A stretch of 64,000 nt of DNA from Acinetobacter suaedae (GTDB lineage: Bacteria; Pseudomonadota; Gammaproteobacteria; Pseudomonadales; Moraxellaceae): the NCBI RefSeq assembly GCF_008630915.1, contig NZ_CP043909.1:1178001-1242000 (forward strand). The letters are read 5' to 3'. The first letter of the stretch is position 1; each line of letters begins with the position of its first letter. Under the pieces are notes generated by a model. It ran no database searches and was not told where the DNA came from. It was given only the letters and a program-made list of their open reading frames with translations. The translations under genes and the position numbers were made by a program. Shown here in pieces: positions 23,715 through 34,010 of the stretch.

Positions 23715-23755
23715 ACATTAAATTCTGGTTCATGACTCAATCGAAGGAATGAAGT

Positions 23756-24979
23756 ATGAGTAATGAAGAAAAAAGTGGATTTAAGCATTGGGTGCCAGCT
23801 TTTGTCCTAATGGTGTGCGTTGTACTTGCATTTTTTGACAAGATTAGTATTGCGGTTTTATTTGCTGATCCACATTTCCAAGATGCAATGCAGATTGCGG
23901 AGAATAAAGCCAAGTTAGGATGGTTAATGACCAGTTTCTTGCTGGCATATGGCTTTTCATCTGTATTTCTCAGTTTCCTGGGGGATATTTTCGACCCTAA
24001 GAAAATGCTGTTTTGGAGTGTCGCGTCGTGGGGTGTGCTTATGCTGTGCATGGGCTTTACCACGAGCTATGCAGGCATGTTGTTCTTACGTATTTTGCTT
24101 GGATTGGCTGAAGGTCCGTTATTCGCCTTGGCTTATACCATTGTGAAACAGACTTATACTGATCGTCAGCAAGCCCGTGCTTCGACCATGTTTTTGCTGG
24201 GAACACCAATTGGTGCTTTCCTGGGCTTTCCGATCACCGCAGCAGTCTTGGCCAAATACGATTGGCATACCACCTTCTTTGTGATGGCCGCGCTCACACT
24301 TGTTGCCTTAGTCGCCATTGTCATTGGTTTACGTGGTCTACAACTTAAGAAAACCATTGATCTGGAATCGACCAGCAAACGCGTCAATTTCAAAGGTCAT
24401 ATCCTGAATACCAAGGTTTTATTGCAGAACCGTTCATTTTGGTTGGTGTGTATTTTCAATATCGCCTTGATGACCTATTTGTGGGGATTAAACAGTTGGG
24501 TGCCATCTTATTTAATCCAAGACAAAGGCTTCAATCTTAAAGAGTTTGGTATTTATTCAAGTTTCCCATTCATTGCGATGTTAATTGGTGAAATTGTCGG
24601 TGCATTTTTGTCTGACAAGACCGGACGCCGCGCGATCCAAGTTTTTGGTGGCTTATTGGTGGCAGGTATTTTCATGTACGTCATGGTGATTATGACCAAT
24701 CCATTTTTAGTCATCGCAGCGATGTCTTTGAGTGCAATGGCATGGGGTTTTGGTGTCGCAGCAGTCTTTGCATTACTTGCACGAGTGACGACAGCTGATG
24801 TCGGTGCAACAGCAGGCGGGATTTTCAATGGAATGGGCAATTTTGCCAGTGCAATTGCCCCAGTTCTTATCGGTTACATCGTGATGCAAACAAACAGTTT
24901 TAATTTAGGAATTACCTTCTTAGCAGCAGTCGCCGTTATTGGGTCATTCTTCTTGGTTCCTTTATTGAAACGTTATTAA
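23756..24979 (+). CDS. MFS transporter (ACS-type)
   Basis: A 407-residue major-facilitator permease with about 12 membrane helices. Family motifs are FDKISIAVLF in helix 1, GDIFDPKKML in the loop after helix 2 and LGLAEGP in helix 4. The closest known relatives are anion:cation symporters for aromatic and sugar acids (such as 4-hydroxyphenylacetate permeases). Within this operon it is the probable inner-membrane uptake system for the substrate, paired with the porin at 31306-32499. Confidence 0.88.
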   Translation: MSNEEKSGFKHWVPAFVLMVCVVLAFFDKISIAVLFADPHFQDAMQIAENKAKLGWLMTSFLLAYGFSSVFLSFLGDIFDPKKMLFWSVASWGVLMLCMGFTTSYAGMLFLRILLGLAEGPLFALAYTIVKQTYTDRQQARASTMFLLGTPIGAFLGFPITAAVLAKYDWHTTFFVMAALTLVALVAIVIGLRGLQLKKTIDLESTSKRVNFKGHILNTKVLLQNRSFWLVCIFNIALMTYLWGLNSWVPSYLIQDKGFNLKEFGIYSSFPFIAMLIGEIVGAFLSDKTGRRAIQVFGGLLVAGIFMYVMVIMTNPFLVIAAMSLSAMAWGFGVAAVFALLARVTTADVGATAGGIFNGMGNFASAIAPVLIGYIVMQTNSFNLGITFLAAVAVIGSFFLVPLLKRY

Positions 24980-25012
24980 TCAAACTATTCATCAAAAACT
25001 TAGGAGTTAAAC

Positions 25013-25534
25013 ATGTCTACTCAACAATTTGAATCATGGAAACAGCCTGAAGGCGCTAGTTTAGAAGATTGGTTAAACACACGTATCGCACGTTTCGAAA
25101 CACGTAAATATGATTTCGATGCGTTGAAATTCCAAGCGGATTACGACCCGAAATATCGCCGTGCGCAAATGCGTTATATGGGGACAGGTGCAACAGGTGT
25201 GGTTAATGATGGCAACACGGTTCCAGCTGAAAACTTTACCTTTTCAACCATGGTATTACCTGCTCAATGTGAAGGTCCATTGCATATCCACCACGATGTG
25301 GAAGAAGTGTTCTTCATGTTACGTGGCGAGATTGACCTGTTCATCGAGCATAACGGTGAAAAATTTCAAACCAAATTGAAAGAGCGTGATCTGATTTCAA
25401 TTCCACCGGGTATTTATCGTGGTTTGTTTAACCCTGGCCAAGAAGATGCTTTGATGTGTGTGATGTTGGGTGCTGGGAAACCAACTATTCCAAACTATCC
25501 ACCTGAGCATCCATTATCTCAAATCAAACGTTAA
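25013..25534 (+). CDS. Cupin-domain protein
   Basis: A 173-residue protein with one cupin barrel. The first cupin motif is GPLHIHHDVEEVFFMLRGE (His, His, Glu metal ligands); the second is DLISIPPGIYRGLFNP, where the usual His is replaced. It may be an isomerase, a dioxygenase or a ligand-binding protein of the pathway. It has a good ribosome binding site (AGGAG). No specific activity can be assigned from sequence. Confidence 0.75.
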   Translation: MSTQQFESWKQPEGASLEDWLNTRIARFETRKYDFDALKFQADYDPKYRRAQMRYMGTGATGVVNDGNTVPAENFTFSTMVLPAQCEGPLHIHHDVEEVFFMLRGEIDLFIEHNGEKFQTKLKERDLISIPPGIYRGLFNPGQEDALMCVMLGAGKPTIPNYPPEHPLSQIKR

Positions 25535-25568
25535 TCAACACGATTAATTGTAAAAAAGGAATGAAGTG

Positions 25569-26381
25569 ATGACTTTGATTGACACATTAGCCAAATACCC
25601 AGTGAAAACCATTGAGATCGATGGTCAGCTGCAAGCCTATCGCGAAGCTGGACAAGGCCAAACGCTGATTCTTTTACATGGTATTAGCTCTGGTTCTGCA
25701 TCATGGGTCAATCAGCTTAATGTCCTTAGTCATCACTTTCATGTCATTGCTTGGGATGCACCGGGTTATGGCTTATCTGAGGGTTTAAATACGGAACAGC
25801 CAAATGCAACCGATTATGCTCAGCGTGTGCTGGCGATCATAGATGCATTGGCGATTTCTAAAGCCATCATTGTAGGTCATTCATTAGGTGCATTACAGGC
25901 AAGTGCTTTTGCCCATCTATATCCTGAACGTGTTGAAACCTTAATCATTGCCAATGCAGCGCAGGGTTATCAACGATCGGATGAAGACACCAAAGCACAG
26001 GTTTATCAGAAACGCCCAAATCTATTGAAAAGTTTGGGCAATGCGGGGATGGCGGCAAGCCGTGGTCCACATTTAATTTATAAACAAGACCCTCAAGCAC
26101 TGGCATTGGTTGGTGAAGTGATGGGGCAGCTCACTTTAGACGGTTTTACGCGAGCATCGTATTTGTTGGCGTATGACGAGATTAGAAATTATTTAACAGA
26201 TATCAAAGTTCCATGTGTGGTGATTGCTGGTGACAAGGATGAAATCACGCCCGCTCAAGCCATCATGGAGCTGGCGATGGAAATGCAATTGAGCCGATGT
26301 CATCTCATTACAGATGCAGGTCATCTGAGTTATGTCGATCAACCTGATCAGTTTAACGACATTGTTTTATCGGCAAATTAA
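25569..26381 (+). CDS. Alpha/beta hydrolase
   Basis: A 270-residue alpha/beta-fold hydrolase: oxyanion-hole LLHGISSG, nucleophile elbow GHSLGA, acid AGDKDE and catalytic His in DAGHLS. It resembles meta-cleavage-product hydrolases such as MhpC and XylF, and sits in a cluster with an extradiol dioxygenase. I infer that it hydrolyses the C-C bond of the ring-cleavage product into a 2-oxo acid and a second carboxylate. The ATG at 25569 is preferred over the GTG one codon earlier. Confidence 0.85.
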   Translation: MTLIDTLAKYPVKTIEIDGQLQAYREAGQGQTLILLHGISSGSASWVNQLNVLSHHFHVIAWDAPGYGLSEGLNTEQPNATDYAQRVLAIIDALAISKAIIVGHSLGALQASAFAHLYPERVETLIIANAAQGYQRSDEDTKAQVYQKRPNLLKSLGNAGMAASRGPHLIYKQDPQALALVGEVMGQLTLDGFTRASYLLAYDEIRNYLTDIKVPCVVIAGDKDEITPAQAIMELAMEMQLSRCHLITDAGHLSYVDQPDQFNDIVLSAN

Positions 26382-26394
26382 TTAAACGAGAGAT

Positions 26395-27195
26395 ATGGAT
26401 ATGAGCTTCCAAGTTGAAGGAAAAGTAGCAGTTGTAACAGGTGGCTCGTCAGGCATTGGTTTGGCTGCTGTAGAAATTTTAGTTGCAGAAGGTGCAAAGG
26501 TCGCATGGTGTGGTCGAGATGAAGCCCGTTTAGCGGCATCAAAACTTTATATTTTAGAGAAATATCCACATGCCAATATTTACACCAGTATCTGCAATGT
26601 TTTGGACAAAGAAGACGTAAAACGATTTGCACGAGATGTAAAACAAAACTTAGGCAATGTCGACATGTTGATCAATAACGCGGGTCAAGGTCGTGTGTCG
26701 AATTTTGAAAATACCCAAGACGAAGATTGGATGAAAGAGATTGAGCTGAAGTATTTCAGTGTATTACATCCCGTTCGCGCATTTTTAGACGATTTAAAAC
26801 AGTCTGCATCTGGCTCAATCACCAATGTGAACTCATTGTTAGCCCTGCAACCTGAACCGCACATGATCGCAACCTCATCTGCACGTGCGGCATTGCTGAA
26901 TCTCACTCATTCACTGGCACATGAATTTACTCAATATGGTGTCCGTGTGAACTCAATCCTTTTGGGTATGGTGGAGTCGGCACAGTGGAAACGCCGTTTT
27001 GAAACACGTTCTGATCCGAATGCAACATGGGAACAGTGGACAGGCAATATTGCTAAAAATCGTGGAATCCCGATGCAACGTTTAGGTAAGCCAGAAGAAC
27101 CTGCACGTGCCTTGGTATTTCTCGCATCGCCTTTAGCTTCCTATACCACAGGTTCAACACTCGATGTCTCTGGTGGATTTAATAAACATTTATAA
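26395..27195 (+). CDS. SDR-fold protein with atypical active site
   Basis: A 266-residue short-chain dehydrogenase fold: TGGSSGIG cofactor motif, NNAG at about 90 and a C-terminal DVSGGFN. The canonical YxxxK is absent: the segment aligned with it reads ATSSARAAL, putting Thr and Arg where Tyr and Lys are expected, although the catalytic-region Ser (NVNSLL) remains. It may use other residues, act on an unusual substrate, or be non-catalytic. Starts at 26395 or 26401 are both possible. It is fully embedded in the catabolic operon. Confidence 0.8.
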   Translation: MDMSFQVEGKVAVVTGGSSGIGLAAVEILVAEGAKVAWCGRDEARLAASKLYILEKYPHANIYTSICNVLDKEDVKRFARDVKQNLGNVDMLINNAGQGRVSNFENTQDEDWMKEIELKYFSVLHPVRAFLDDLKQSASGSITNVNSLLALQPEPHMIATSSARAALLNLTHSLAHEFTQYGVRVNSILLGMVESAQWKRRFETRSDPNATWEQWTGNIAKNRGIPMQRLGKPEEPARALVFLASPLASYTTGSTLDVSGGFNKHL

Positions 27196-27204
27196 GGTGT
27201 GCAC

Positions 27205-27996
27205 ATGAAACAGTTGATGATGATTGGTTTTGGCGCAATGGCAGCAGAAGTGTATACCCATATGCCGCAAGACTTACAACTTAAATGGATTGTGGTACCA
27301 GCACGGAGTGTTGAAAAAGTTCAGGCGCAAGTTGCTCCTGACGTGCAAGTGATTAGCTCGATTGATGAATGTCAGGGTACACCTGATTACGTGATTGAAG
27401 TTGCGGGTCAAGCTGCGGTGAAAGAGCATGCGCAAAAGGTTTTGGAAAAGGGTTGGACCATCGGGTTGATCTCGGTTGGAACTTTGGCGGATAACGAGTT
27501 TTTGATTCAGTTAAAAAATACCGCGGAGCAACATGATGCCCATTTACATCTTTTGGCAGGGGCGATAGCCGGAATTGATGGAATCTCAGCGGCGAAAGAA
27601 GGTGGCTTGGAAAAGGTCACATACAAAGGATGCAAGAGTCCAAGAAGTTGGCGTGGTAGCTATGCAGAGCAATTGGTTGATTTAGATCAGGTGAGTGAAG
27701 CAACCGTTTTTTTTCGTGGTACAGCGCGTGAGGCCGCATTGAAGTTTCCTGCCAATGCCAATGTTGCAGCGACGATTGCACTTGCAGGTTTAGGTATGGA
27801 TGAAACCATGGTGGAACTCACGGTTGATCCAAACATCAATAAAAACAAGCACACCATCGTGGCAGAAGGTGTATTTGGTGAAATGACGATTGAATTGGTC
27901 GGTGTACCTTTGGCGAGTAACCCGAAAACCTCGACATTGGCTGCACTCAGTGTGATTCGTGCCTGTCGCAATAGTGTTCAAGCAATTCAGATTTAA
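27205..27996 (+). CDS. L-aspartate-dehydrogenase-like protein
   Basis: A 263-residue NAD(P)-binding protein of the NadX/DUF108 family: N-terminal Rossmann motif GFGAMAAE, and family blocks LLAGAIAGIDG, FRGTAREAALKFPANANVAAT and VELTVDPN. Characterised relatives oxidise L-aspartate to iminoaspartate. No NAD-synthesis genes are near; its setting is a catabolic operon, so it may handle an amino or imino intermediate here. The start at 27205 follows AAGG with a 7-base gap. Confidence 0.82.
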   Translation: MKQLMMIGFGAMAAEVYTHMPQDLQLKWIVVPARSVEKVQAQVAPDVQVISSIDECQGTPDYVIEVAGQAAVKEHAQKVLEKGWTIGLISVGTLADNEFLIQLKNTAEQHDAHLHLLAGAIAGIDGISAAKEGGLEKVTYKGCKSPRSWRGSYAEQLVDLDQVSEATVFFRGTAREAALKFPANANVAATIALAGLGMDETMVELTVDPNINKNKHTIVAEGVFGEMTIELVGVPLASNPKTSTLAALSVIRACRNSVQAIQI

Positions 27997-28007
27997 AGGA
28001 TTTGATC

Positions 28008-29474
28008 ATGGTAAAGGAAATTTATATCGCTGGTGAATGGCGATTAGGTCGAGGCGACACGATTCAAAGTCTGTTTCCAGCAGATCAATCTGTGAATGCT
28101 GAGATTTCAACGGCAAGTTTAGATGATGTCAATGAAGCGATTGAAAAGGCTGATTTGGCATGGCGCAAGGCGGAGTGGCGCAACAGCATGCCACACGAGC
28201 GTGCGCGCATTTTGTATAAAGTAGCCGACATTATTGAAGCGCGTGTGGATGAGCTATCAAAGCTGCAAACTCGTGATAACGGTAAACCATTGGCTGAAAC
28301 GCGTGCTTTAACCTTGAGTGCAGCGGCAACAGCACGTTATGTGGCAGCAGCTTGCGAGACACTAAATGATGAATTAACCACACAACGTGCGCCAGATTTT
28401 ATGACCATGAGTGTGCATGAACCTGTGGGTGTTGTGGCAGCGATTACACCGTGGAACTCACCGATTGCCAGCGAAGTACAGAAGCTAGCACCTGCACTAG
28501 CAGGCGGTAATGCAGTCATTCTAAAACCAGCAGAAGTGACTTCTTTGATCGCACTGGAATTAGCGAAAATCTTTGAAGAAGCTGGTTTGCCTAAAGGTTT
28601 ATTGAGCGTGCTCGTTGGACGTGGCTCAGTCATTGGTGACGCAATCGTAAAACACCCATTGGTACGCAAAATTTCATTTACAGGTGGAACCAGTACAGGA
28701 CGTCATTTGGCACATATCGCCGCTGACAAGTTGATCACCACATCTTTAGAACTTGGCGGAAAATCACCAACGATCGTCATGCAAGATGCCGATATTGAGC
28801 TTGCAGCAAAAGGTGTGGCTTATGGCATTTTTAGTTCAGCAGGACAGGCATGTATTGCTGGATCACGCTTATTTGTGCATCGCAGTATTTATGATCAATT
28901 CTTAACGCGTCTAGTTGAAATTACCAAAGGCTTGCGCGTAGGACATCCTGAAACCGCAGGCGTGCATTTGGGTTCTTTGATCAATCCGAAGCATTTAGCC
29001 TCAGTAGATGCTTATGTTCAGTTAGCAAAAAAAGAAGGTGGTCAAGTTTTGGTTGGTGGTCAGGCATTGACTGAAGGTGATTTAGCAAAAGGCAGCTTCT
29101 ATTTACCGACCATTATCACAGGTCTCAATAATTCAGCACAAACCTGTCAGGAAGAAATCTTTGGTCCTGTATTGGTAGTCATGAAATATGACGATGAAGC
29201 GGATCTGATTGCCCAAGCCAATGACAGTTGTTTTGGTTTGGCCGCAGGGATTTGGACTGAAAACTATCGTAAAGCTTGGCAACTTGCACGTGCTTTGGAA
29301 GTGGGAACAGTCTGGATCAATACCTACAAAAAATTCTCAATTTCTGCACCTTTTGGTGGTTTCAAAGAAAGTGGAATTGGGCGTGAAAAAGGTCGTTTAG
29401 GCATCTTGGCGTATATGCAACAAAAAAGCATTTATATGGGATTAAGCGAACAGCCAAATCCTTGGTGCGATTAA
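28008..29474 (+). CDS. Aldehyde dehydrogenase
   Basis: A 488-residue NAD(P)+-dependent aldehyde dehydrogenase. It shows the cofactor segment ITPWNSP, FTGGTSTGR, catalytic Glu in LELGGKSP, nucleophile Cys in GQACIAGS and the EEIFGPVL block. It should oxidise the aldehyde made by the ThDP enzyme encoded next. The ATG at 28008 is chosen because AAAGGA lies 7 bases upstream. Confidence 0.9.
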   Translation: MVKEIYIAGEWRLGRGDTIQSLFPADQSVNAEISTASLDDVNEAIEKADLAWRKAEWRNSMPHERARILYKVADIIEARVDELSKLQTRDNGKPLAETRALTLSAAATARYVAAACETLNDELTTQRAPDFMTMSVHEPVGVVAAITPWNSPIASEVQKLAPALAGGNAVILKPAEVTSLIALELAKIFEEAGLPKGLLSVLVGRGSVIGDAIVKHPLVRKISFTGGTSTGRHLAHIAADKLITTSLELGGKSPTIVMQDADIELAAKGVAYGIFSSAGQACIAGSRLFVHRSIYDQFLTRLVEITKGLRVGHPETAGVHLGSLINPKHLASVDAYVQLAKKEGGQVLVGGQALTEGDLAKGSFYLPTIITGLNNSAQTCQEEIFGPVLVVMKYDDEADLIAQANDSCFGLAAGIWTENYRKAWQLARALEVGTVWINTYKKFSISAPFGGFKESGIGREKGRLGILAYMQQKSIYMGLSEQPNPWCD

Positions 29475-29515
29475 TAAATTCATGGAATGAAATAAAATTT
29501 TTGAGGAATACAGTA

Positions 29516-31156
29516 ATGACAGAACGTGTAAATGTAGGCGAAGCAATCGCTCGTGTTTTAGAGGCGCACCAAGTTGATAGTATCTACGGCGTTATTTCAA
29601 TTCACAACTTGCCAATTGCTGATGCAGTCGGTCGTCGTGAAAAAATTCGTTTCGTCGCAGCACGTGGTGAAGCAGGTGCGGTGACGATGGCAGATGGTCA
29701 TTCACGCTTTAAAGGTTTAGGTGTCGCCTTGACCAGTACTGGTGCAGGTGCAGGGAATGCTGTGGGTTCATTGATTGAAGCAATGAATGCGGGCAGTCCA
29801 GTATTGCATTTAACAGGTCAAGTTGAGCGTGAATATTTAGATCGTGATGCAAGTTTTATCCATGAAACCAAAGATCAACTGACTTTCTTACGTGCATCGA
29901 GCAAAGCTGCTTTTCGTATTACCAGCCCTGATAATGCAGTTGGCGTGATTCGTGAAGCGATTCGTGTCGCAACGACTGTGCCTATGGGGCCAGTCAGTGT
30001 TGAGCTACCGATTGATGTGCAAGCAGCAGAAATTGATTTACCACTGAATCTAGGTCCAGTCAAAGCGATGGAATTACCTCAAGCAGATCAAGTTGAAGTT
30101 GATTTGATCATTGATGAAATCAAAAAAGCCAAACGTCCAATTTTTTGGATCGGTGGTGGAACGCTCAATAGTGTGGATGAAGTCAAAGCGATTGCTGACT
30201 TGGGTATTCCAGTGGTGTCTTCAACCCATGCGCGTGGTGTGCTAGCAGATGACCATCCACGTAGCCTAGGTGCATTCCATAACTCAGCAGGCGTTGAACA
30301 ACTTTTAAAAGATGCCGATTTATTGGTTGTTGTTGGTTCTCGCTTACGTAGTAACGAAACCAAAACCTATTCAGTGCAGTTCCCTGAAAATATTATTCAA
30401 GTTGATGCTAATCCTGTTGCACAACAACGTAATTACAAAATTCGTAATTTCATTTGTGGTGATGCCAAAGATGTGTTGCAACGTGTTCTCACAGGTTTAG
30501 CAGGCGTATCTAAAATAGATGCTGATTATGATGCAGCAGTTGTTGATTCAAAACAGGCAGCAATCAATGCTTTACGTACACAGCTTGATCAATATGCTTT
30601 GATCTGTGATCACCTTCGTGCAGCACTGCCACAAGATGGCATTTTTGTTCGTGATATTACGATGTCAGGCAGTACCTGGGGCAGTCGTTTATTCCCAGTA
30701 CAAGCACCAAACCAAAATATTCACTCTTTAGCAGGGGCGATTGGTCTAGGTCTGGCAACCGCAATTGGTGCCTCAGTTGCCAATCCTGACAAAAAAGTGA
30801 TTGGTTTAGTCGGTGATGGTGGTTTGATGCTCGGGATTGGTGAGATTGCGACGATGGCGCAAGAAAATACCAATATGGTACTGATGATCATGAATGATGG
30901 TGGTTATGGGGTTATGCGCGGTATTCAAAATAATTACTTCGGTGGTCGTCAGTATTTTAACGAATTACACACACCTGATTACCAAGCATTGGGTGAGGCG
31001 ATGGGCGTGAAAAGCTGGAAAGTCGGCAGTGCAGATGAGTTTAAAACGGTGATTCAGCAAGCAGTTGATTTCCAAGGACCAAGCGTCATTGAACTAGATA
31101 TGCATTCAATTGGACCACTCAACTTTGCAGGTCCTCCACAGAAGAAATTGTATTAA
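29516..31156 (+). CDS. ThDP-dependent 2-oxo-acid enzyme
   Basis: A 546-residue thiamine-diphosphate enzyme of the acetolactate synthase/benzoylformate decarboxylase group: N-terminal Pyr domain with the activating Glu (ARGEAGAV), a central domain, and a C-terminal PP domain with GDGGLMLGIGE...MNDGGYG binding ThDP and Mg2+. With the aldehyde dehydrogenase gene just upstream it most simply decarboxylates a 2-oxo acid released by the hydrolase to an aldehyde. The start is at 29516, after GAGGAA. It is the last gene before a break in the operon. Confidence 0.88.
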   Translation: MTERVNVGEAIARVLEAHQVDSIYGVISIHNLPIADAVGRREKIRFVAARGEAGAVTMADGHSRFKGLGVALTSTGAGAGNAVGSLIEAMNAGSPVLHLTGQVEREYLDRDASFIHETKDQLTFLRASSKAAFRITSPDNAVGVIREAIRVATTVPMGPVSVELPIDVQAAEIDLPLNLGPVKAMELPQADQVEVDLIIDEIKKAKRPIFWIGGGTLNSVDEVKAIADLGIPVVSSTHARGVLADDHPRSLGAFHNSAGVEQLLKDADLLVVVGSRLRSNETKTYSVQFPENIIQVDANPVAQQRNYKIRNFICGDAKDVLQRVLTGLAGVSKIDADYDAAVVDSKQAAINALRTQLDQYALICDHLRAALPQDGIFVRDITMSGSTWGSRLFPVQAPNQNIHSLAGAIGLGLATAIGASVANPDKKVIGLVGDGGLMLGIGEIATMAQENTNMVLMIMNDGGYGVMRGIQNNYFGGRQYFNELHTPDYQALGEAMGVKSWKVGSADEFKTVIQQAVDFQGPSVIELDMHSIGPLNFAGPPQKKLY

Positions 31157-31162
31157 TCCATC

Positions 31163-31227
31163 TCAGCATTGCTAGGTAGTAGCACTGCTGAAGAATGATT
31201 TGTAGGCAAAAATTTTTGTCTACAAAT
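31163..31227. other. Two hairpins between ThDP gene and porin gene
   Basis: Hairpin 1 (31163-31191): TCAGCATTGCTA with a near-complement, 5-base loop. Hairpin 2 (31198-31227): a 15-bp palindromic stem with one G-T pair and no loop. They may end or attenuate the operon transcript before the separately controlled porin gene. Confidence 0.5.
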
Positions 31228-31240
31228 CGATAAAAACTAT

Positions 31241-31256
31241 GTTTTACAGGTAAAAC
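31241..31256. promoter_or_regulatory. IclR operator candidate 3 (porin gene)
   Basis: GTTTTA-CAGG-TAAAAC keeps both six-base arms and the spacing of the two operator candidates at the start of the cluster. It lies 50 bases before the porin start codon. Confidence 0.65.
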
Positions 31257-31305
31257 AAAAAACAGAACCAACAGGATGGTTGGTATCAAAGCGAAGGAAC
31301 ATGAT

Positions 31306-32499
31306 ATGAAAAAGACAATGATGGTCGCGATGCTTACTGCATGTTATTTGGGTACAGCATCTCATGCATTTGCACAAAGTTCGGCACTAGAATGGAAAAG
31401 TGAAGATGGGACGGATTCTGTCAAACTGGGTGGTGTAGTGCGTTTAAATCAACGTTACGAAAATTGGGAGGGGCCAAATGGTGGTTTTGGAAAACTCTAT
31501 TTTGATATTTTCCGAGTTGATTTGAAAGGCAAGTTTGATGATGCCTATTTTAATGCCAGTTACCTCTTTCAAGATCAAGGTAAGCGCTCGATAGAAAAAG
31601 CTTATGTGGGTTATCATTTGGATGAAAATAACAGCATAGAAGCTGGTTTTGTCTATAAACCTTTTGCAATTTATCCTTATCCACAAAATGGTTGGACTTA
31701 TCACATTCCATTTTTCTTGGGTTATGGTAATAACATTGCTCCAGGCTTGAATTGGAATTTTCAGAATAAAGAATGGGACATGAAGCTAGGCTATTATCCT
31801 GAGATGCTCGCAACCAATCTTCGTTATTCTCCTGAAAGTGCGACCTATGATGATTTAGCTGAAAATGCATTCCCAACACAACAAGGCTATCAAAATGAAA
31901 AACGTCACCAAGTGAATACACGGATTGTTCGTAAGTTAGAAACTGAATTTGGCAAGCAAGAGTTTGGTGTATCAGGTGCTATTGCTCAGCTACACAACAA
32001 GATCACAGATAAAAATGGTAAGTACTATGCTGTGGGACTGCATACAGATAATAATTACAAGCGTTTTAATTTACAAAGCTCAGTGATTCATTATCAATAT
32101 GATGCAAAAAATCCTGATGGTGTAAACAATGATATGACACTGATGGGGGCGAATGGTTTAACGCCAGCATATTTCATTGCTTCTGAAGGAACCATTGCGA
32201 GTTTAAACCTCGCATATACATTACCTGTACAAGACATGGGGAAACTCAAAGCAATCCGTTTCTACAATGATTATAGTTATTTCGATAAAAAACGAGAGGA
32301 CTGGTCAGCCTCACAAATGAATACCACAGGCATGATGTTTATTGCTTCACCTTTCATGGTGTGGGCGGATTATACATGGGGTAAAAACTCTAACCTTATT
32401 GGTGGTGCAACCAATGCAACGGGCTTTACTTCTACTGTTTCACCAAATAGTGATAAATGGCTTTATCGTATCAACTTAAATATTGGTTTTAGTTTTTAA
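31306..32499 (+). CDS. Outer-membrane porin of the catabolic cluster
   Basis: A 397-residue outer-membrane protein: signal peptide ending SHAFA, then alternating amphipathic strands rich in Tyr, Trp and Gly (GGVVRLNQRYENW, VWADYTWG), ending NLNIGFSF with the terminal Phe typical of barrels. The subfamily is uncertain (substrate-specific porin, OprO/OprP-like or similar). It probably lets the pathway substrate cross the outer membrane. The start at 31306 follows AAGGAA. Its own operator candidate suggests a separate transcript under the same regulator. Confidence 0.82.
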   Translation: MKKTMMVAMLTACYLGTASHAFAQSSALEWKSEDGTDSVKLGGVVRLNQRYENWEGPNGGFGKLYFDIFRVDLKGKFDDAYFNASYLFQDQGKRSIEKAYVGYHLDENNSIEAGFVYKPFAIYPYPQNGWTYHIPFFLGYGNNIAPGLNWNFQNKEWDMKLGYYPEMLATNLRYSPESATYDDLAENAFPTQQGYQNEKRHQVNTRIVRKLETEFGKQEFGVSGAIAQLHNKITDKNGKYYAVGLHTDNNYKRFNLQSSVIHYQYDAKNPDGVNNDMTLMGANGLTPAYFIASEGTIASLNLAYTLPVQDMGKLKAIRFYNDYSYFDKKREDWSASQMNTTGMMFIASPFMVWADYTWGKNSNLIGGATNATGFTSTVSPNSDKWLYRINLNIGFSF

Positions 32500-32520
32500 A
32501 CATCTTTCTTTAAGAAAAAT

Positions 32521-32550
32521 AAAAAGCAAAGCCGGGGCTTTGCTTTTTTT
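32521..32550. terminator. Bidirectional terminator, porin/purB
   Basis: AAAAAGCAAAGCC, a GG loop, GGCTTTGC and a T-run: a 13-bp stem serving both convergent genes. Confidence 0.88.
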
Positions 32551-32567
32551 ATGATTGAATTTTCGGC

Positions 32568-33965
<1,398 letters not shown>

Positions 33966-34010
33966 TTAATCTTGGAATAAACATAAAAATAAATTCGTTG
34001 AAGCATCGGT

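Noticed and set aside
19059..32499. Indole-acetate (iac) degradation cluster
   Set aside because: The gene content differs: there is no IacA-like acyl-CoA dehydrogenase-type flavoprotein, and an extradiol enzyme and a ThDP enzyme are present instead.
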